Shown piece after piece: positions 9,686 to 18,659 of a stretch of DNA of 64,000 bases; position 1 is the first letter of the stretch, and the number at the start of each line of letters is the position of its first letter. A program made the position numbers and the translations under genes. Under the pieces are notes generated by a model. That model was not told the origin of the DNA and ran no database searches. It saw nothing but the letters and a program-made list of their open reading frames with translations. Source of the stretch: an uncultured Candidatus Entotheonella sp. (GTDB lineage: Bacteria; Tectomicrobia; Entotheonellia; Entotheonellales; Entotheonellaceae); the NCBI GenBank assembly GCA_958295825.1, contig OY282375.1:1225489-1289488 (forward strand), written 5' to 3'.

Positions 9686-10663
9686 ATGAGTGACTATTTT
9701 CTGGAAGTCAAGAATCTTACCAAGCATTTCCCGTTGAATAACGACCTGATCTCCCGCCTCGGCGGTAAGACCCGCACCCTGAAGGCCGTGGACGATATCA
9801 GCTTCTTCATCAAGCCCGGTGAAACGCTTGGGTTGGTAGGGGAAAGCGGCTGCGGCAAATCCACCACGGCGCGCCTGATTACCCGCTTGATCGAGCCGAG
9901 CAGTGGCTCCATCTACCTGAAAGACGATGATCTGCTGTCGTTTCTGCCCGAACGCATGCTGGACGTGAGGAAGACCGTTCAACTGGTCTTCCAGGATCCG
10001 TACAGTTCCCTGAACCCGCGCAAAACCATCATGCAGATTCTCAGCCGCCCCCTGGAGGTCCACAATCTCGCCAAGGGTTGGACGGCCAAGCGCCGCCACG
10101 TGCTACATCTGCTGCGCTTGGTGGGTCTGGGCGTCGAGCATGCCGACCGCTATCCGCACGAATTCAGCGGCGGCCAGCGGCAGCGCATCGCCATCGCCAG
10201 AGCCCTGGCCGTCAGCCCTCAACTGATCATCGGCGACGAACCCGTGTCGGCCCTGGACGTCTCTATTCAGGCGCAGATTCTCAATTTGTTCCGGGAGTTG
10301 CAGGAGGAGTTCAACCTGACCTATCTGTTCATCGCCCACGACCTCAGCGTCATCCGCCACATCAGCGACCGGGTCGCGGTCATGTACGTCGGCAAGATCG
10401 TCGAAACCGGCACGGTGGACACCATCTTCGAGAACCCCAAGCATCCCTACACGCACGCCCTGCTCATGGCCGTGCCGCATGCCGATCCGCTCAAGCCGCC
10501 GCCCCGCCTGACGCTGCAGGGCGAACTGGCAACGCCGGTCGATCCCCCACCGGGCTGCCGGCTGTACGGCAGATGCCCCATTGCTACCGACGTCTGCGGC
10601 GAGGTGTCGCCAGAATTGGTCGACCGCGGCGGCGAGCATTACGTCGCTTGTCACAACATCTAA
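9686..10663 (+). CDS. oligopeptide/dipeptide ABC transporter ATP-binding protein (OppF/DppF type)
   Basis: This is the partner ATPase of the preceding gene, with Walker [10 protein letters not shown], signature [15 protein letters not shown], Walker [14 protein letters not shown]-loop FIAHDLSV and the C-terminal cysteine-bearing extension (GCRLYGRCPIATDVC). The ATG at 9686 has GGGA at a good distance. An in-frame ATG at 9668 is possible. The stop overlaps by 4 nt the 3' end of the convergent outer-membrane protein gene. Confidence 0.92.
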   Translation: MSDYFLEVKNLTKHFPLNNDLISRLGGKTRTLKAVDDISFFIKPGETLGLVGESGCGKSTTARLITRLIEPSSGSIYLKDDDLLSFLPERMLDVRKTVQLVFQDPYSSLNPRKTIMQILSRPLEVHNLAKGWTAKRRHVLHLLRLVGLGVEHADRYPHEFSGGQRQRIAIARALAVSPQLIIGDEPVSALDVSIQAQILNLFRELQEEFNLTYLFIAHDLSVIRHISDRVAVMYVGKIVETGTVDTIFENPKHPYTHALLMAVPHADPLKPPPRLTLQGELATPVDPPPGCRLYGRCPIATDVCGEVSPELVDRGGEHYVACHNI

Positions 10664-11385
10664 AACGAGTATTGCAACCCCAAGGTGAATTGCGGGGTCT
10701 CGCCGATGAAACGGGCCTCCACGTTGACCACAAAATGCCCGGCCGGAAAATCGACCAGCGGATAAAAGTTCAGCCCCGCAAACCCCCGCACTGGAACGGC
10801 CGATTCAAACGCGCCTACACCGCCTGACAATGTTATTTCTGATTGGTGATAGGCCATGCCGCCGTAGAGTTGAAACGTCTCAAACCGCCGCGTGCCGACG
10901 CCCAAGGCGGCGTCGAATTCCTCCCACAAGCCCTCAACCTCGGCACTCCCTGCATCATCGTCGTCGCTTGAAAAACGCAGGTACTGCCCCGTCACCCCGA
11001 CAACACCCCAACCAAACCGCAGCAGCCGCAGCCGCAGGCCGCCACCATAAGCCAGCCCGAACGAACCGTTGAAGTCTGTTCCGACGACCTCGAATTCGCC
11101 ACCGCCGAAGCGCGCGTAAATCTCACTCCAATCGGTCAATCCCGCGACCACGGTCACCAAGCCGCGCCCCGTGCCAGCCTTGAATTCCTGACCCGCCGAA
11201 ATGGAGCCTTTTGACTCCACACGCTCCCTGAAGCTGTCGCCAGCCAGTTCAAGGCGCACCTGCAGCAGCCGTTCCTGGCGGGCGGCGGGGTATCCGATTG
11301 CCCCCGCCAGCGCTACAGGGGCTGAATCGGCTAACACCCAGGCCGACACAATAACGCTCAACACAAGACGTACGCATACTGGCAT
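10660..11385 (-). CDS. putative outer-membrane beta-barrel protein
   Basis: This 241-residue protein has a signal peptide (MPVCVRLVLSVIVSAWVLADSAPVALA) followed by alternating amphipathic strands rich in Gly and aromatics. It ends in the sequence QYSF, where the C-terminal Phe matches the BAM-recognition signal of outer-membrane barrels. I do not recognise a specific family. The ATG at 11385 is preceded by GGGAG; the frame is open to 11442. The neighbouring ABC genes are convergent and not co-transcribed. Confidence 0.7.
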   Translation of the reverse strand: MPVCVRLVLSVIVSAWVLADSAPVALAGAIGYPAARQERLLQVRLELAGDSFRERVESKGSISAGQEFKAGTGRGLVTVVAGLTDWSEIYARFGGGEFEVVGTDFNGSFGLAYGGGLRLRLLRFGWGVVGVTGQYLRFSSDDDDAGSAEVEGLWEEFDAALGVGTRRFETFQLYGGMAYHQSEITLSGGVGAFESAVPVRGFAGLNFYPLVDFPAGHFVVNVEARFIGETPQFTLGLQYSF

Positions 11386-11521
11386 GGTGTTCTCCCATAG
11401 ACGTGCAGTGGATTTACAAAGGATGGAGCCTCGGGGCGGCACCGCTTGAAGGCTGCGGTTGGAACGGTATTACGTTGGAAAACAAATCAATCGGTGTGGC
11501 AAAGGTATGAACGGGGTGCGG

Positions 11522-12091
11522 TCAGCGCGACCAACGCTGCCGGTTGGACCGGCCCGCCCGCATGGTCCAGATTCTGTCCCACAACGGGGCGGCCTCCTCG
11601 TCGCGGTTGAGCTTTTCGAGCAGAAACGCGAGGCGCTGCGCCACCTCCAGGTTGTTGTTATCCGCCTCCAACAGTTGCTGGTAGATCTGAATGGCCGACT
11701 CGAACTGCCCGCGCCGCTCATACGTCGTGCCAAGATGAAAGTAATCTTCTTCCGTCTGTGGTTCCTCGGCTTGTGACTCTTCGGCTTGCGGCTCCTCGGT
11801 GGGCATGTCGTACGTTGCCGGTTCCGGCTCATGGGTCTCCACCGCTTCGACTGCCGGGGGCGAGCCCGCTTGGTGCAACGTATCGAGCTGTTCAAGCAAA
11901 TGATCCAGGTTGGGCGTCGACTCTACTCCAGGGCGCCGCGCATGCTGGAGTTCCTCTTCAAGCTCTGCGATACGCTCACACAACTGCTCATTCTCCCTCA
12001 CCACTAGCTGCTTCTCCTCCCGCAGCCGCGCCACCAAACTCGCTGTCTGGCGAATCCTTGCCTCTAACAGGGCATACTTCTCGGCGGACAT
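11522..12091 (-). CDS. coiled-coil / tetratricopeptide-repeat protein
   Basis: Residues 1-55 form a clear heptad coiled coil (LVARLREEKQLVVRENEQL). A proline/glutamate-rich, probably disordered linker of about 60 residues follows (TEEPQAEESQAEEPQTEE). The C-terminus holds about two TPR-like helical repeats (YFHLGTTYERRGQFESAIQIY, VAQRLAFLLEKLNRDEEA). It probably scaffolds protein interactions in the cytoplasm. I see no catalytic motif and cannot assign a pathway. Confidence 0.65.
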   Translation of the reverse strand: MSAEKYALLEARIRQTASLVARLREEKQLVVRENEQLCERIAELEEELQHARRPGVESTPNLDHLLEQLDTLHQAGSPPAVEAVETHEPEPATYDMPTEEPQAEESQAEEPQTEEDYFHLGTTYERRGQFESAIQIYQQLLEADNNNLEVAQRLAFLLEKLNRDEEAAPLWDRIWTMRAGRSNRQRWSR

Positions 12092-12367
12092 GATGTCTCC
12101 TCGGCACCGGGTTGCACAACTCCGCCAGGGTCGTTCAGGCGCCTCGTTTAGCTGTTCAAATCTCTTGATGCTCCGTATTGAGTGCCAGACTTTAATCAGA
12201 CACGCTGGAACCTGTCAACGGCGTTTTGCGCTTCATCGGCCCGTGCGCCGTGTGATATTCTACACGCCCCAACAACGTGAGTCGCAGTCAGTAACCCTGC
12301 TCCATCGAACGCCTCGGCAATCCACACTGGCCGCGCTTCGGGAGTGAACAGCGAGAGGGAATCAGGG

Positions 12368-13462
12368 ATGACCATCACAGGACGAGGCGTCGTGGCGCGT
12401 CGCGCCGGAGAACCGGCGCACGTCGAGGAAATTCTCATTGATCCGCCAGGACCGGGCGAGGTGCTGGTTCGCGTGCAGGCCAGCGGCGTGTGCCACACTG
12501 ATCTGCATTACAAGCTGGGCAGCGTCGGCAACGATTTTCCGTACCTGCTCGGCCACGAGGGCGCCGGCATCGTCGAGGCCGTGGGCGAGGGCGTCACTTC
12601 TCCGGCAGTGGGCGACTACGTCATCCTGGCTTGGCGCGCGCCTTGCGGCAATTGCCGCTTCTGCGCCATCGGCCAGCCGCATCTCTGCGCCGCCAGCCTC
12701 AATGCCGAGCCGCGCATGCGGACGTCGGATGGCGTCACCCTCAGCCCGGCGCTGGGCATTGGGACGTTTTGCACGCACACTGTCGTAGCCGCCCGGCAGG
12801 CCGTCCCCGTACCGACCGAATGCCCGCCAGTGCAAGCCTGCCTGATTGGTTGCGGGGTCATGACTGGCATCGGCGCCGTGCTTTACACGGCATCCGTGCG
12901 GCGTGGCAGCACCGTTGCCGTTTTCGGCTGTGGCGGCGTCGGCGCCAGCGTCATTCAGGGTGCCAGGATCGCCCACGCCGCCAAGATCATCGCCGTTGAC
13001 ATCGCCGAGAATAAGCTCAATTGGGCCCGCGAGTTTGGCGCCACGGACCTGGTGAACGCCCGCGATGGCGACCCGGTGGCGGCAATTAAGGAACTGACAG
13101 GCGGTAACGGCGTCGATTTCTCCTTCGAGGCGATTGGTCGACCTGAAACCTTACTGCAGGCCCTGTGGGCGCGCGACCTCGCCGGCACGTGCGTGCTCAT
13201 CGGCGTGCCGGACCCGACGATGCGTCTTGACCTGCCGATCCAACAGTTCTTCGGCCTGGGCGGCGCGTTGCGGGTGAGTTGGTACGGCGACTGCCTGCCG
13301 TCGCGCGATTTCCCCATGCTGGCGGATTGGTATCGGCGGGGTGACCTCGACCTCGACCGGGCTGTCACGCGAGTCATCACGCTCGACGAGACGGAACCTG
13401 CCTTTGAAGCCATGGAGCGGGGCGAGACGCTGCGCTCGGTCGTCCATCTCCCCGACGATTAA
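12368..13462 (+). CDS. zinc-dependent alcohol dehydrogenase (class III-like)
   Basis: This medium-chain dehydrogenase has the catalytic zinc ligands in SGVCHTDLH and GHEGAGIVEAVGEGV. The structural-zinc cysteines are in CGNCRFCAIGQPHLC. A later Cys (IGCGVMTGIG) and the Rossmann motif VFGCGGVGASVIQG complete the pattern. It oxidises an alcohol, or a thiol adduct of an aldehyde, with NAD(P); the substrate cannot be read from the sequence. The ATG at 12368 follows GAGAGGGA; a GTG at 12344 is in frame. Length is 364 residues. Confidence 0.88.
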   Translation: MTITGRGVVARRAGEPAHVEEILIDPPGPGEVLVRVQASGVCHTDLHYKLGSVGNDFPYLLGHEGAGIVEAVGEGVTSPAVGDYVILAWRAPCGNCRFCAIGQPHLCAASLNAEPRMRTSDGVTLSPALGIGTFCTHTVVAARQAVPVPTECPPVQACLIGCGVMTGIGAVLYTASVRRGSTVAVFGCGGVGASVIQGARIAHAAKIIAVDIAENKLNWAREFGATDLVNARDGDPVAAIKELTGGNGVDFSFEAIGRPETLLQALWARDLAGTCVLIGVPDPTMRLDLPIQQFFGLGGALRVSWYGDCLPSRDFPMLADWYRRGDLDLDRAVTRVITLDETEPAFEAMERGETLRSVVHLPDD

Positions 13463-13541
13463 GCCGAACCTGAGACCGGAACTATTCGTCCCCTTCCAGA
13501 AGCGGTTCTCATGCGAGGGCCGCTTCACCCACCTGCACCTC

Positions 13542-14309
13542 CTAACGCAGCTCGTAAGCGTCGACCAGCGCCTCGACCAAGCCGCCAATCGTGTATTCGG
13601 AAGCCACCACATCGACGCGTAACCCCAAGTTGCGGGCGGTCTCAGCCGTTATCGGGCCGATGACGGCGACCTGTGCCCGATCTGCCAGTGAACGGGCGCG
13701 GGCTTGGCCCAGTTGGGCAACGAAGTTGCGCACCGTGCTACTCGCCGTGAAGGTGAGAACGTCGACGCCGGCCTCAAGTTCGGTCAGGATTTCGGAGGCA
13801 GGTTCGGGCAGGATGGTATCGTACGCGGGCACCTCGACCACTTGGGCACCGGCGCGTTGCAGGCCAGTGCGCAGCGTATCCCGCGCCAGGGCCGCGCGCG
13901 GCAACAGGAATCGCTTGCCGGCCGGCTCTGGCATCACCTCCAGCAGTGCCTCAGCAACGAATCGCTTCGGCACCACAACGCTTTTCAAATCTCGTGCGGC
14001 CAGTTCGGTAGCGGTTGCAGGACCGATGGCGGCCAGTTGCAGGCGTGTGAAAACGTGACCGTCCAACCCAAGCACAGTCATGCGCTGCCAGACGTGATCG
14101 ACGCCGTTGACGCTGGTGAATACAACCCAGTCGAACGTTGCTAACTCGCGCAGGGCGGCGTCCAGTGCTGCGTAGCCGTCTCTCGGTGGGGTGATGTGAA
14201 TGGTTGGAAACGCCAGCGGCACGGCTCCCAACGCCTGCAGCCGTGTTTCAAAATCGTGCGCCTGCGCCTGCGCCCGCGTCACCAAGATGCGTTTGCCCTG
14301 CAGGGGCAT
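13542..14309 (-). CDS. hemD: uroporphyrinogen-III synthase
   Basis: HemD cyclises and inverts ring D of hydroxymethylbilane to uroporphyrinogen III in tetrapyrrole synthesis. The start GKRILVTRAQAQAHDFETRLQALGA, the central FTSVNGVDHVW and AAIGPATA, and the later VLTFTASSTVRNF and VAVIGPITAETA are typical. Conservation is low in this family, but the two-domain pattern is clear. The ATG at 14309 gives the usual N-terminus; 14351 is an alternative. It lies just downstream of the S9 peptidase gene on the same strand. Confidence 0.87.
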   Translation of the reverse strand: MPLQGKRILVTRAQAQAHDFETRLQALGAVPLAFPTIHITPPRDGYAALDAALRELATFDWVVFTSVNGVDHVWQRMTVLGLDGHVFTRLQLAAIGPATATELAARDLKSVVVPKRFVAEALLEVMPEPAGKRFLLPRAALARDTLRTGLQRAGAQVVEVPAYDTILPEPASEILTELEAGVDVLTFTASSTVRNFVAQLGQARARSLADRAQVAVIGPITAETARNLGLRVDVVASEYTIGGLVEALVDAYELR

Positions 14310-14379
14310 GGTTACCGAATCTTCGTGGGAATGATGGAGGTTGTCGTGCATAGAGGGGAGTTCCCGGCCGCGCTGCGGC

Positions 14380-16290
14380 TCACGTAAACAGAACGTGCTG
14401 GCGGAGAAAGGCATTCACCGCCCCGTAGAAATGCGCGATGGTTTCGGTTTTGCGCCAGCCGTGCCCCTCGCCGGCGTAGAGATGGTAAACGTGCGGTACG
14501 CCGCGGCTCACCAGGGAGGCGACGATGGCGTCGGCCTGCGCCTTGGGCACCACTTGGTCGGTCTCGCCCTGAAACACCGCCACGGGGTCGCGAATGGCGT
14601 CGGCGGCGAACAGGGGCGAGCGTTCGCGGTACAGGCTGGCCGCCTGCGGCAGCGGGCCGATCAACTGGTCGAGGTAATGCGCCTCGAATTTGTGGGTCGT
14701 AGCCACCAGGGCAAACAGGTCCGCAATACCGTACATGCTGATGCCGGCTTTGAAGAAACCGTCATGGCTCACCAGCGCCTGCAAAACCGTATACCCCCCG
14801 GCGCTGCCGCCCATGATGACCAGCTTGCCGCCGTCCACCCATCCCTGTTCGACGAGATAGCCCGCCCCGCTGACCGCGTCTTCGACATCGTAAACGCCCC
14901 AGGTGCCGCGCAGCGCATCGGTGTAATCCCGGCCATAACCCGTGCTGCCGCGGTAATTGACCTGCAGCACGGCGTAACCCCGCGTAGTGAAGAACTGCGT
15001 CGCTGGGTGAAAGCTCGCCACCGCTTGCGAAGTGGGTCCACCGTGAATAGAAATAATCGCGGGCGGCAGGCCGATGCCCTGAAAGCGCGTGCTGCTCGGC
15101 GGATAGAAGAGGCCGTGCACCGTTGCGCCGCCGTTCGTCGGCCACGACACTGCCTGTGGTCGCGAGAATTCTTGCTCGGGAATGCTTTCGGAGGCGCTGC
15201 GTTTGCGCACGCGGGTGGCTTGGGGATTTTCGAGAGGTAGGGTGATGACCCGCGCCGATAGCGTGCTGGACGAGGCGATACACGCCAGCATATCTCGGGT
15301 CGGAGACAAGGCCGGTTGTTCGAGATACGTATACGTTTCCAGGCCGGCATGATGGTCGGCAGCCGTGTCGCGTTGCAGGTCGTAGCGCCAAAGCCGCCGG
15401 AAGCCCGCCTCGTTGCGCATGTAGTACAGGGCGCTGCCATCGGGCGCAAAGCCGTACGTGCGGGTGCCCTGTTGCCAGGCCGGTTGCCCCACGTCGGCGC
15501 CATCGGCTGTCAGCATACGGTGACGGTCATCGTGTAGGTCGTACAGGTAGAGATTGCTCCATCCCGTCGCGTTGGATACATAGGCCAGACTGCAGCCATC
15601 CGGCGAAAACGCAGGTTGAAAGACAGCCGTCGTTTCGTCCCCGGCCAGCGTTCGCACGTCCCCCAGATGGGGAACGCCGTCGCCGTCGGTTTGCACCGTG
15701 CCTATCTTGAGCAGCGAGCCATCCCACGGCATCCGCGGATGGTTCCACTCCACCCAGGCGATCTGGTCTCCCCGTGGGTGCCAGCACGGCTGCATGTAGA
15801 AATCCGCGCCCGTCGCCAATTTCTGCGGCCATGCCTGTCCGTCGGTATCCACAATGGCCAGACAATCCACATCCTCATACGTGTGGACGAAAACCACCCA
15901 GCGCCGGTCCGGCGACACCGTGGGTGCCGCGGCGTACCCGAACTCTGGCGTCAACGGTTCAGCAGGTCCACCGGCCAGGGGTTGTCGATACAGCCGACCA
16001 CTGGCCTCGCTGAAATAGGCCCAGCCGCCCGCCACGCCGAAGTCACCGCCCCCGTAGCCGACCCGTGCCCGCACCGACAGCGTCGTCGTCAAGTCCCGCG
16101 GCGCTTCCTCACCCGCCGGCAAGCACACCAGTACCCCGCGGTCCGAGCGGCCCTCCAGCCACACCAGGGTCTCTCCGTCGCTGTCCCACGCCACATCCGA
16201 CAGCCGCAACCCTTCCGCCAAACTCTGTGGCGCAACGAGGCTTGGCCACAAGCCGTACTGCATCGCCCGTTTGTGTTGAATACCTGACAT
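14380..16290 (-). CDS. S9 family (prolyl oligopeptidase-like) peptidase
   Basis: An N-terminal beta-propeller with repeated SPDRRW/SPDGCSLAYVSNATG elements (residues about 30-370) precedes an alpha/beta-hydrolase domain. The hydrolase has nucleophile motif GGSAGG, catalytic Asp in FQGETDQVVP and His in AGEGHGW. Length is 636 residues. Such enzymes cleave short peptides after small or proline residues, or act as acylaminoacyl peptidases. No signal peptide is seen, so it is probably cytoplasmic. The ATG at 16290 follows GGAG. It is probably co-transcribed with hemD. Confidence 0.88.
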   Translation of the reverse strand: MSGIQHKRAMQYGLWPSLVAPQSLAEGLRLSDVAWDSDGETLVWLEGRSDRGVLVCLPAGEEAPRDLTTTLSVRARVGYGGGDFGVAGGWAYFSEASGRLYRQPLAGGPAEPLTPEFGYAAAPTVSPDRRWVVFVHTYEDVDCLAIVDTDGQAWPQKLATGADFYMQPCWHPRGDQIAWVEWNHPRMPWDGSLLKIGTVQTDGDGVPHLGDVRTLAGDETTAVFQPAFSPDGCSLAYVSNATGWSNLYLYDLHDDRHRMLTADGADVGQPAWQQGTRTYGFAPDGSALYYMRNEAGFRRLWRYDLQRDTAADHHAGLETYTYLEQPALSPTRDMLACIASSSTLSARVITLPLENPQATRVRKRSASESIPEQEFSRPQAVSWPTNGGATVHGLFYPPSSTRFQGIGLPPAIISIHGGPTSQAVASFHPATQFFTTRGYAVLQVNYRGSTGYGRDYTDALRGTWGVYDVEDAVSGAGYLVEQGWVDGGKLVIMGGSAGGYTVLQALVSHDGFFKAGISMYGIADLFALVATTHKFEAHYLDQLIGPLPQAASLYRERSPLFAADAIRDPVAVFQGETDQVVPKAQADAIVASLVSRGVPHVYHLYAGEGHGWRKTETIAHFYGAVNAFLRQHVLFT

Positions 16291-16479
16291 GGTTTCTCCG
16301 ATGTTCACCCGCTATGTTCGCATCCTGGATTGGCTATGCTGATCGCGTCTTATAAATCGTTATCGCGCAATTCGGACCAGGGGAACCACGCCAGCGGGGC
16401 GTCCGCTGCGGAGTTGCCAACCCGTAAATCGGCAAGCTTGTACAGAGGACTGGGCGCTGCGCCCGCGAGGACCTGACTC

Positions 16480-17250
16480 AGTCCTTCCTCCATCACGGCA
16501 CGCAGCGATTGGCCCGTGTCTTTGGCGTGCTGTTTCGCACGTCCAAGCAGCTCATCCTGACGGTGCTTGGCGGCGACAAGATGGACGGCCCCTGGTAGCC
16601 GACCGGGAATTTATCGGCGCCGACTTCTTCACCTGGCTCAGAGCACCCCATCCCCTGGTGCATCCGAATCCGGCACGACATGCGGGTATCGCGGACCACC
16701 GGGGCCTTATCACCCAGCAGGCAACTTCTTCAGAAGGTTTCGCCGTTCGACCTCGTGTCCTTGATCGGTTCGCGTCTCGTGTGTGGCCACTGGCTTTGGG
16801 TGACCGGTCTGCGCTTGCCCAGCTGGGGCTTACCTGATCGTGGTGTCGAATCGTTCGGGTCATCAAGCTCTGGAGAGGTACAAGCAGAGGTGGCAGATCG
16901 AAGTGCTCTTCAAGGCGCTCAAATCAAAAGGGTTCAACTTTGAAGCGACGCACTTGAAGAGAGGGCAGGCGTCTGGAGACGTCAGCGGGTGTGTTGGCGA
17001 TAGCCTTTTGCTGGGCTTGGCATTTGGATGCCTGGAGACAGCCATCAAGCCCATTCGGCTCAAGACGCATCAAAGGCCCGCCAGAAGCCTGTTTCGTTAT
17101 GGATTTGACGGCATCCGCCAAGCCGTCCTCAGTGCGGCAGACAAATGGGAACAGCTTGAGCAGGCACTGGGTTTACTCCGAGGGGCGATCACTTCGCCTA
17201 AAGCGCTTCTCCGTCCACTCTGCCCTGTATAATTTTGTCGTGTACAGTGA
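16480..17250 (+). pseudogene. IS4-family transposase relic, copy 1
   Basis: Frameshifted pieces read GGDKMDG, LADREFIGADFFTWL (spread over two frames), EHPIPWCIRIRHDMRVS, then a long C-terminal piece YKQRWQIEVLFKALKSKGFN...FRYGFDGIRQAVL at 16860-17230. The YREK-like stretch (YKQRWQIE) and the C-terminal RLKTHQRPARSLFRYG are typical of IS4 elements. The right end carries TTTTGTCGTGTACAGTG at 17233-17249, which recurs at the end of the second copy near 41690 and is probably the terminal repeat. No intact frame remains. Confidence 0.75.
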
Positions 17251-17275
17251 TCTGTTACTTGTCATTCGTCTTCCT

Positions 17276-17311
17276 AAAAATTAAAGGGATTACACATCGT
17301 GTAATCCCTTT
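17276..17311 (-). terminator. rho-independent terminator of the tRNA operon
   Basis: A perfect 13-bp stem (17283-17295 with 17299-17311) with a 3-nt ATC loop is followed, in the minus direction, by AATTTTT. It lies just downstream of tRNA-Asp. Confidence 0.8.
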
Positions 17312-17320
17312 ATGAATCAA

Positions 17321-17394
17321 CGGGGCCGACGAGACTCGAACTCGCGACCTCCGGCGTGACAGGCCGGCGTTCTGACCAACTGAACTACGACCCC
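17321..17394 (-). tRNA. tRNA-Asp (anticodon GTC)
   Basis: The reverse complement folds as a cloverleaf. The acceptor stem GGGGTCG pairs with CGGCCCC (one G-U). It has D-arm GTTCAGTTGGTCAGAAC, anticodon stem-loop GCCGGCCTGTCACGCCGG with anticodon GTC, and T-arm GTTCGAGTC. The discriminator is G. CCA is not encoded. It lies 10 nt after tRNA-Val on the same strand. Confidence 0.95.
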
Positions 17395-17404
17395 GAAGAT
17401 TAGA

Positions 17405-17477
17405 TGGGCGGAACAGGGCTTGAACCTGTGACCTCCGGCTTGTAAGGCCGATGCTCTCCCAACTGAGCTACCCGCCC
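17405..17477 (-). tRNA. tRNA-Val (anticodon TAC)
   Basis: The reverse complement gives acceptor GGGCGGG/TCCGCCC, D-arm GCTCAGTTGGGAGAGC, anticodon loop CTTACAA (anticodon TAC, reading GUA) and T-arm GTTCAAGCC. The discriminator is A, with no encoded CCA. It is first in a two-tRNA operon with tRNA-Asp. Confidence 0.95.
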
Positions 17478-17637
17478 TTCAAGAGCATGAAGCCGCTGCG
17501 CCAGCCCTCCTGACGGAAAACAGCCAAGGGTGGTAATATAGCCAATGGCCTTGCGCATGTCAACCCGGAAGCCTCGCCTGAGGAAACCAAGGCGCAATGT
17601 AGGGGCACTGTCGAACGAAACCGGCGGCAGGAGTAAG

Positions 17638-18615
17638 TCATACCTTCGGGCGGAAGTGACAGGCCACCCAGTGGCCGCCGCCGATATGCTTGAACTCGGG
17701 GGCCTCTTCTTCACATATTTTTTCCTTATACATGCAACGTGTGTGAAAGTGGCAGCCGCTGGGGGGATCAATTGGGCTAGGCACGTCACCTTCAAGGATG
17801 ATGCGTTTTTTCGTGACGGTAGGGTCGGGAATGGGGACGGCGGAGAGCAGGGCTTCCGTGTAAGGGTGCTGGGGGTCGTTGTAGAGATCGGCGTCGGAGG
17901 CCAATTCCACGATCTGGCCCAGGTACATCACCGCTACACGATCGCTGATGTGCTCAACCACGTTCAGGTTGTGGGCGATGAAGAGATAAGAGAGCCCGAA
18001 TTCTTCCTGCAGGTCTTCGAGAAGGTTAATCACCTGGGCCTGAATCGACACGTCCAACGCCGATACCGGCTCGTCGCAGACGATCAGCTTGGGATTCAGG
18101 GCGATCGCCCGGGCGATGCCGATGCGCTGCCGCTGCCCGCCACTGAACTCGTGAGGGTATTTCCGCATGTCTTCGGCGCGCAGGCCCACCTTCTGCAGTA
18201 ACGAAGCTACCCGCTCGGTTTTTTCGCTGCCTCTGGCGATTTTGTGAATTTCCAGGGGTTCACCGATGATGCTGCCCACCGTCATGCGCGGGTTCAGTGA
18301 GGCGTAGGGGTCCTGAAAAATGATCTGCATTTCCCGTCGCAGGCTGCGCATCGCATTCTTGTCAAGCGCGGTTACGTCCTGGCCTTCGAAGTGAATTTTG
18401 CCGTCCGTCGGCTCGATCAGACGCAGAATGCTGCGCCCGGTGGTCGACTTTCCACAGCCGCTCTCGCCCACCAGCCCCAGCGTCTCCCCCTTGTCTACGG
18501 TGAAGGAAACGCCGTCGACCGCGTAGACATAGCCGATCGTCTTCGAAAACACGCCGCCCTTGATCGGAAAGTACTTTTTGAGATTGGTGACCTCAAGCAA
18601 CGTTTCCGCCGCCAT
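17638..18615 (-). CDS. oligopeptide ABC transporter ATP-binding protein (OppF/DppF type), second set
   Basis: Full-length (325 residues) peptide-importer ATPase with Walker [10 protein letters not shown], signature [15 protein letters not shown], Walker [14 protein letters not shown]-loop FIAHNLNV and the C-terminal [14 protein letters not shown] extension. It lies 44 nt downstream of an OppD-type gene on the same strand. This is a separate set from the pair at 8.7-10.7 kb. Again no permease or binding protein is adjacent. Confidence 0.92.
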   Translation of the reverse strand: MAAETLLEVTNLKKYFPIKGGVFSKTIGYVYAVDGVSFTVDKGETLGLVGESGCGKSTTGRSILRLIEPTDGKIHFEGQDVTALDKNAMRSLRREMQIIFQDPYASLNPRMTVGSIIGEPLEIHKIARGSEKTERVASLLQKVGLRAEDMRKYPHEFSGGQRQRIGIARAIALNPKLIVCDEPVSALDVSIQAQVINLLEDLQEEFGLSYLFIAHNLNVVEHISDRVAVMYLGQIVELASDADLYNDPQHPYTEALLSAVPIPDPTVTKKRIILEGDVPSPIDPPSGCHFHTRCMYKEKICEEEAPEFKHIGGGHWVACHFRPKV

Positions 18616-18659
18616 GCCTTGGTTCTCCTTCAGGGGTCGCAGGCACCCTTTAGACGCGC

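Noticed and set aside
8573-10099. 508-codon antisense frame over the two ABC ATPase genes
   Set aside because: Mirror of well-supported coding sequence; no recognisable domain.
12616-12870. small minus-strand frames inside the alcohol dehydrogenase
   Set aside because: Antisense shadows with composition typical of reversed coding DNA.
17321-17477. tRNA genes as an integration (att) site
   Set aside because: No integrase gene and no repeat of the tRNA 3' end was found nearby; the adjacent transposase relic is IS4-type, which does not target tRNAs.
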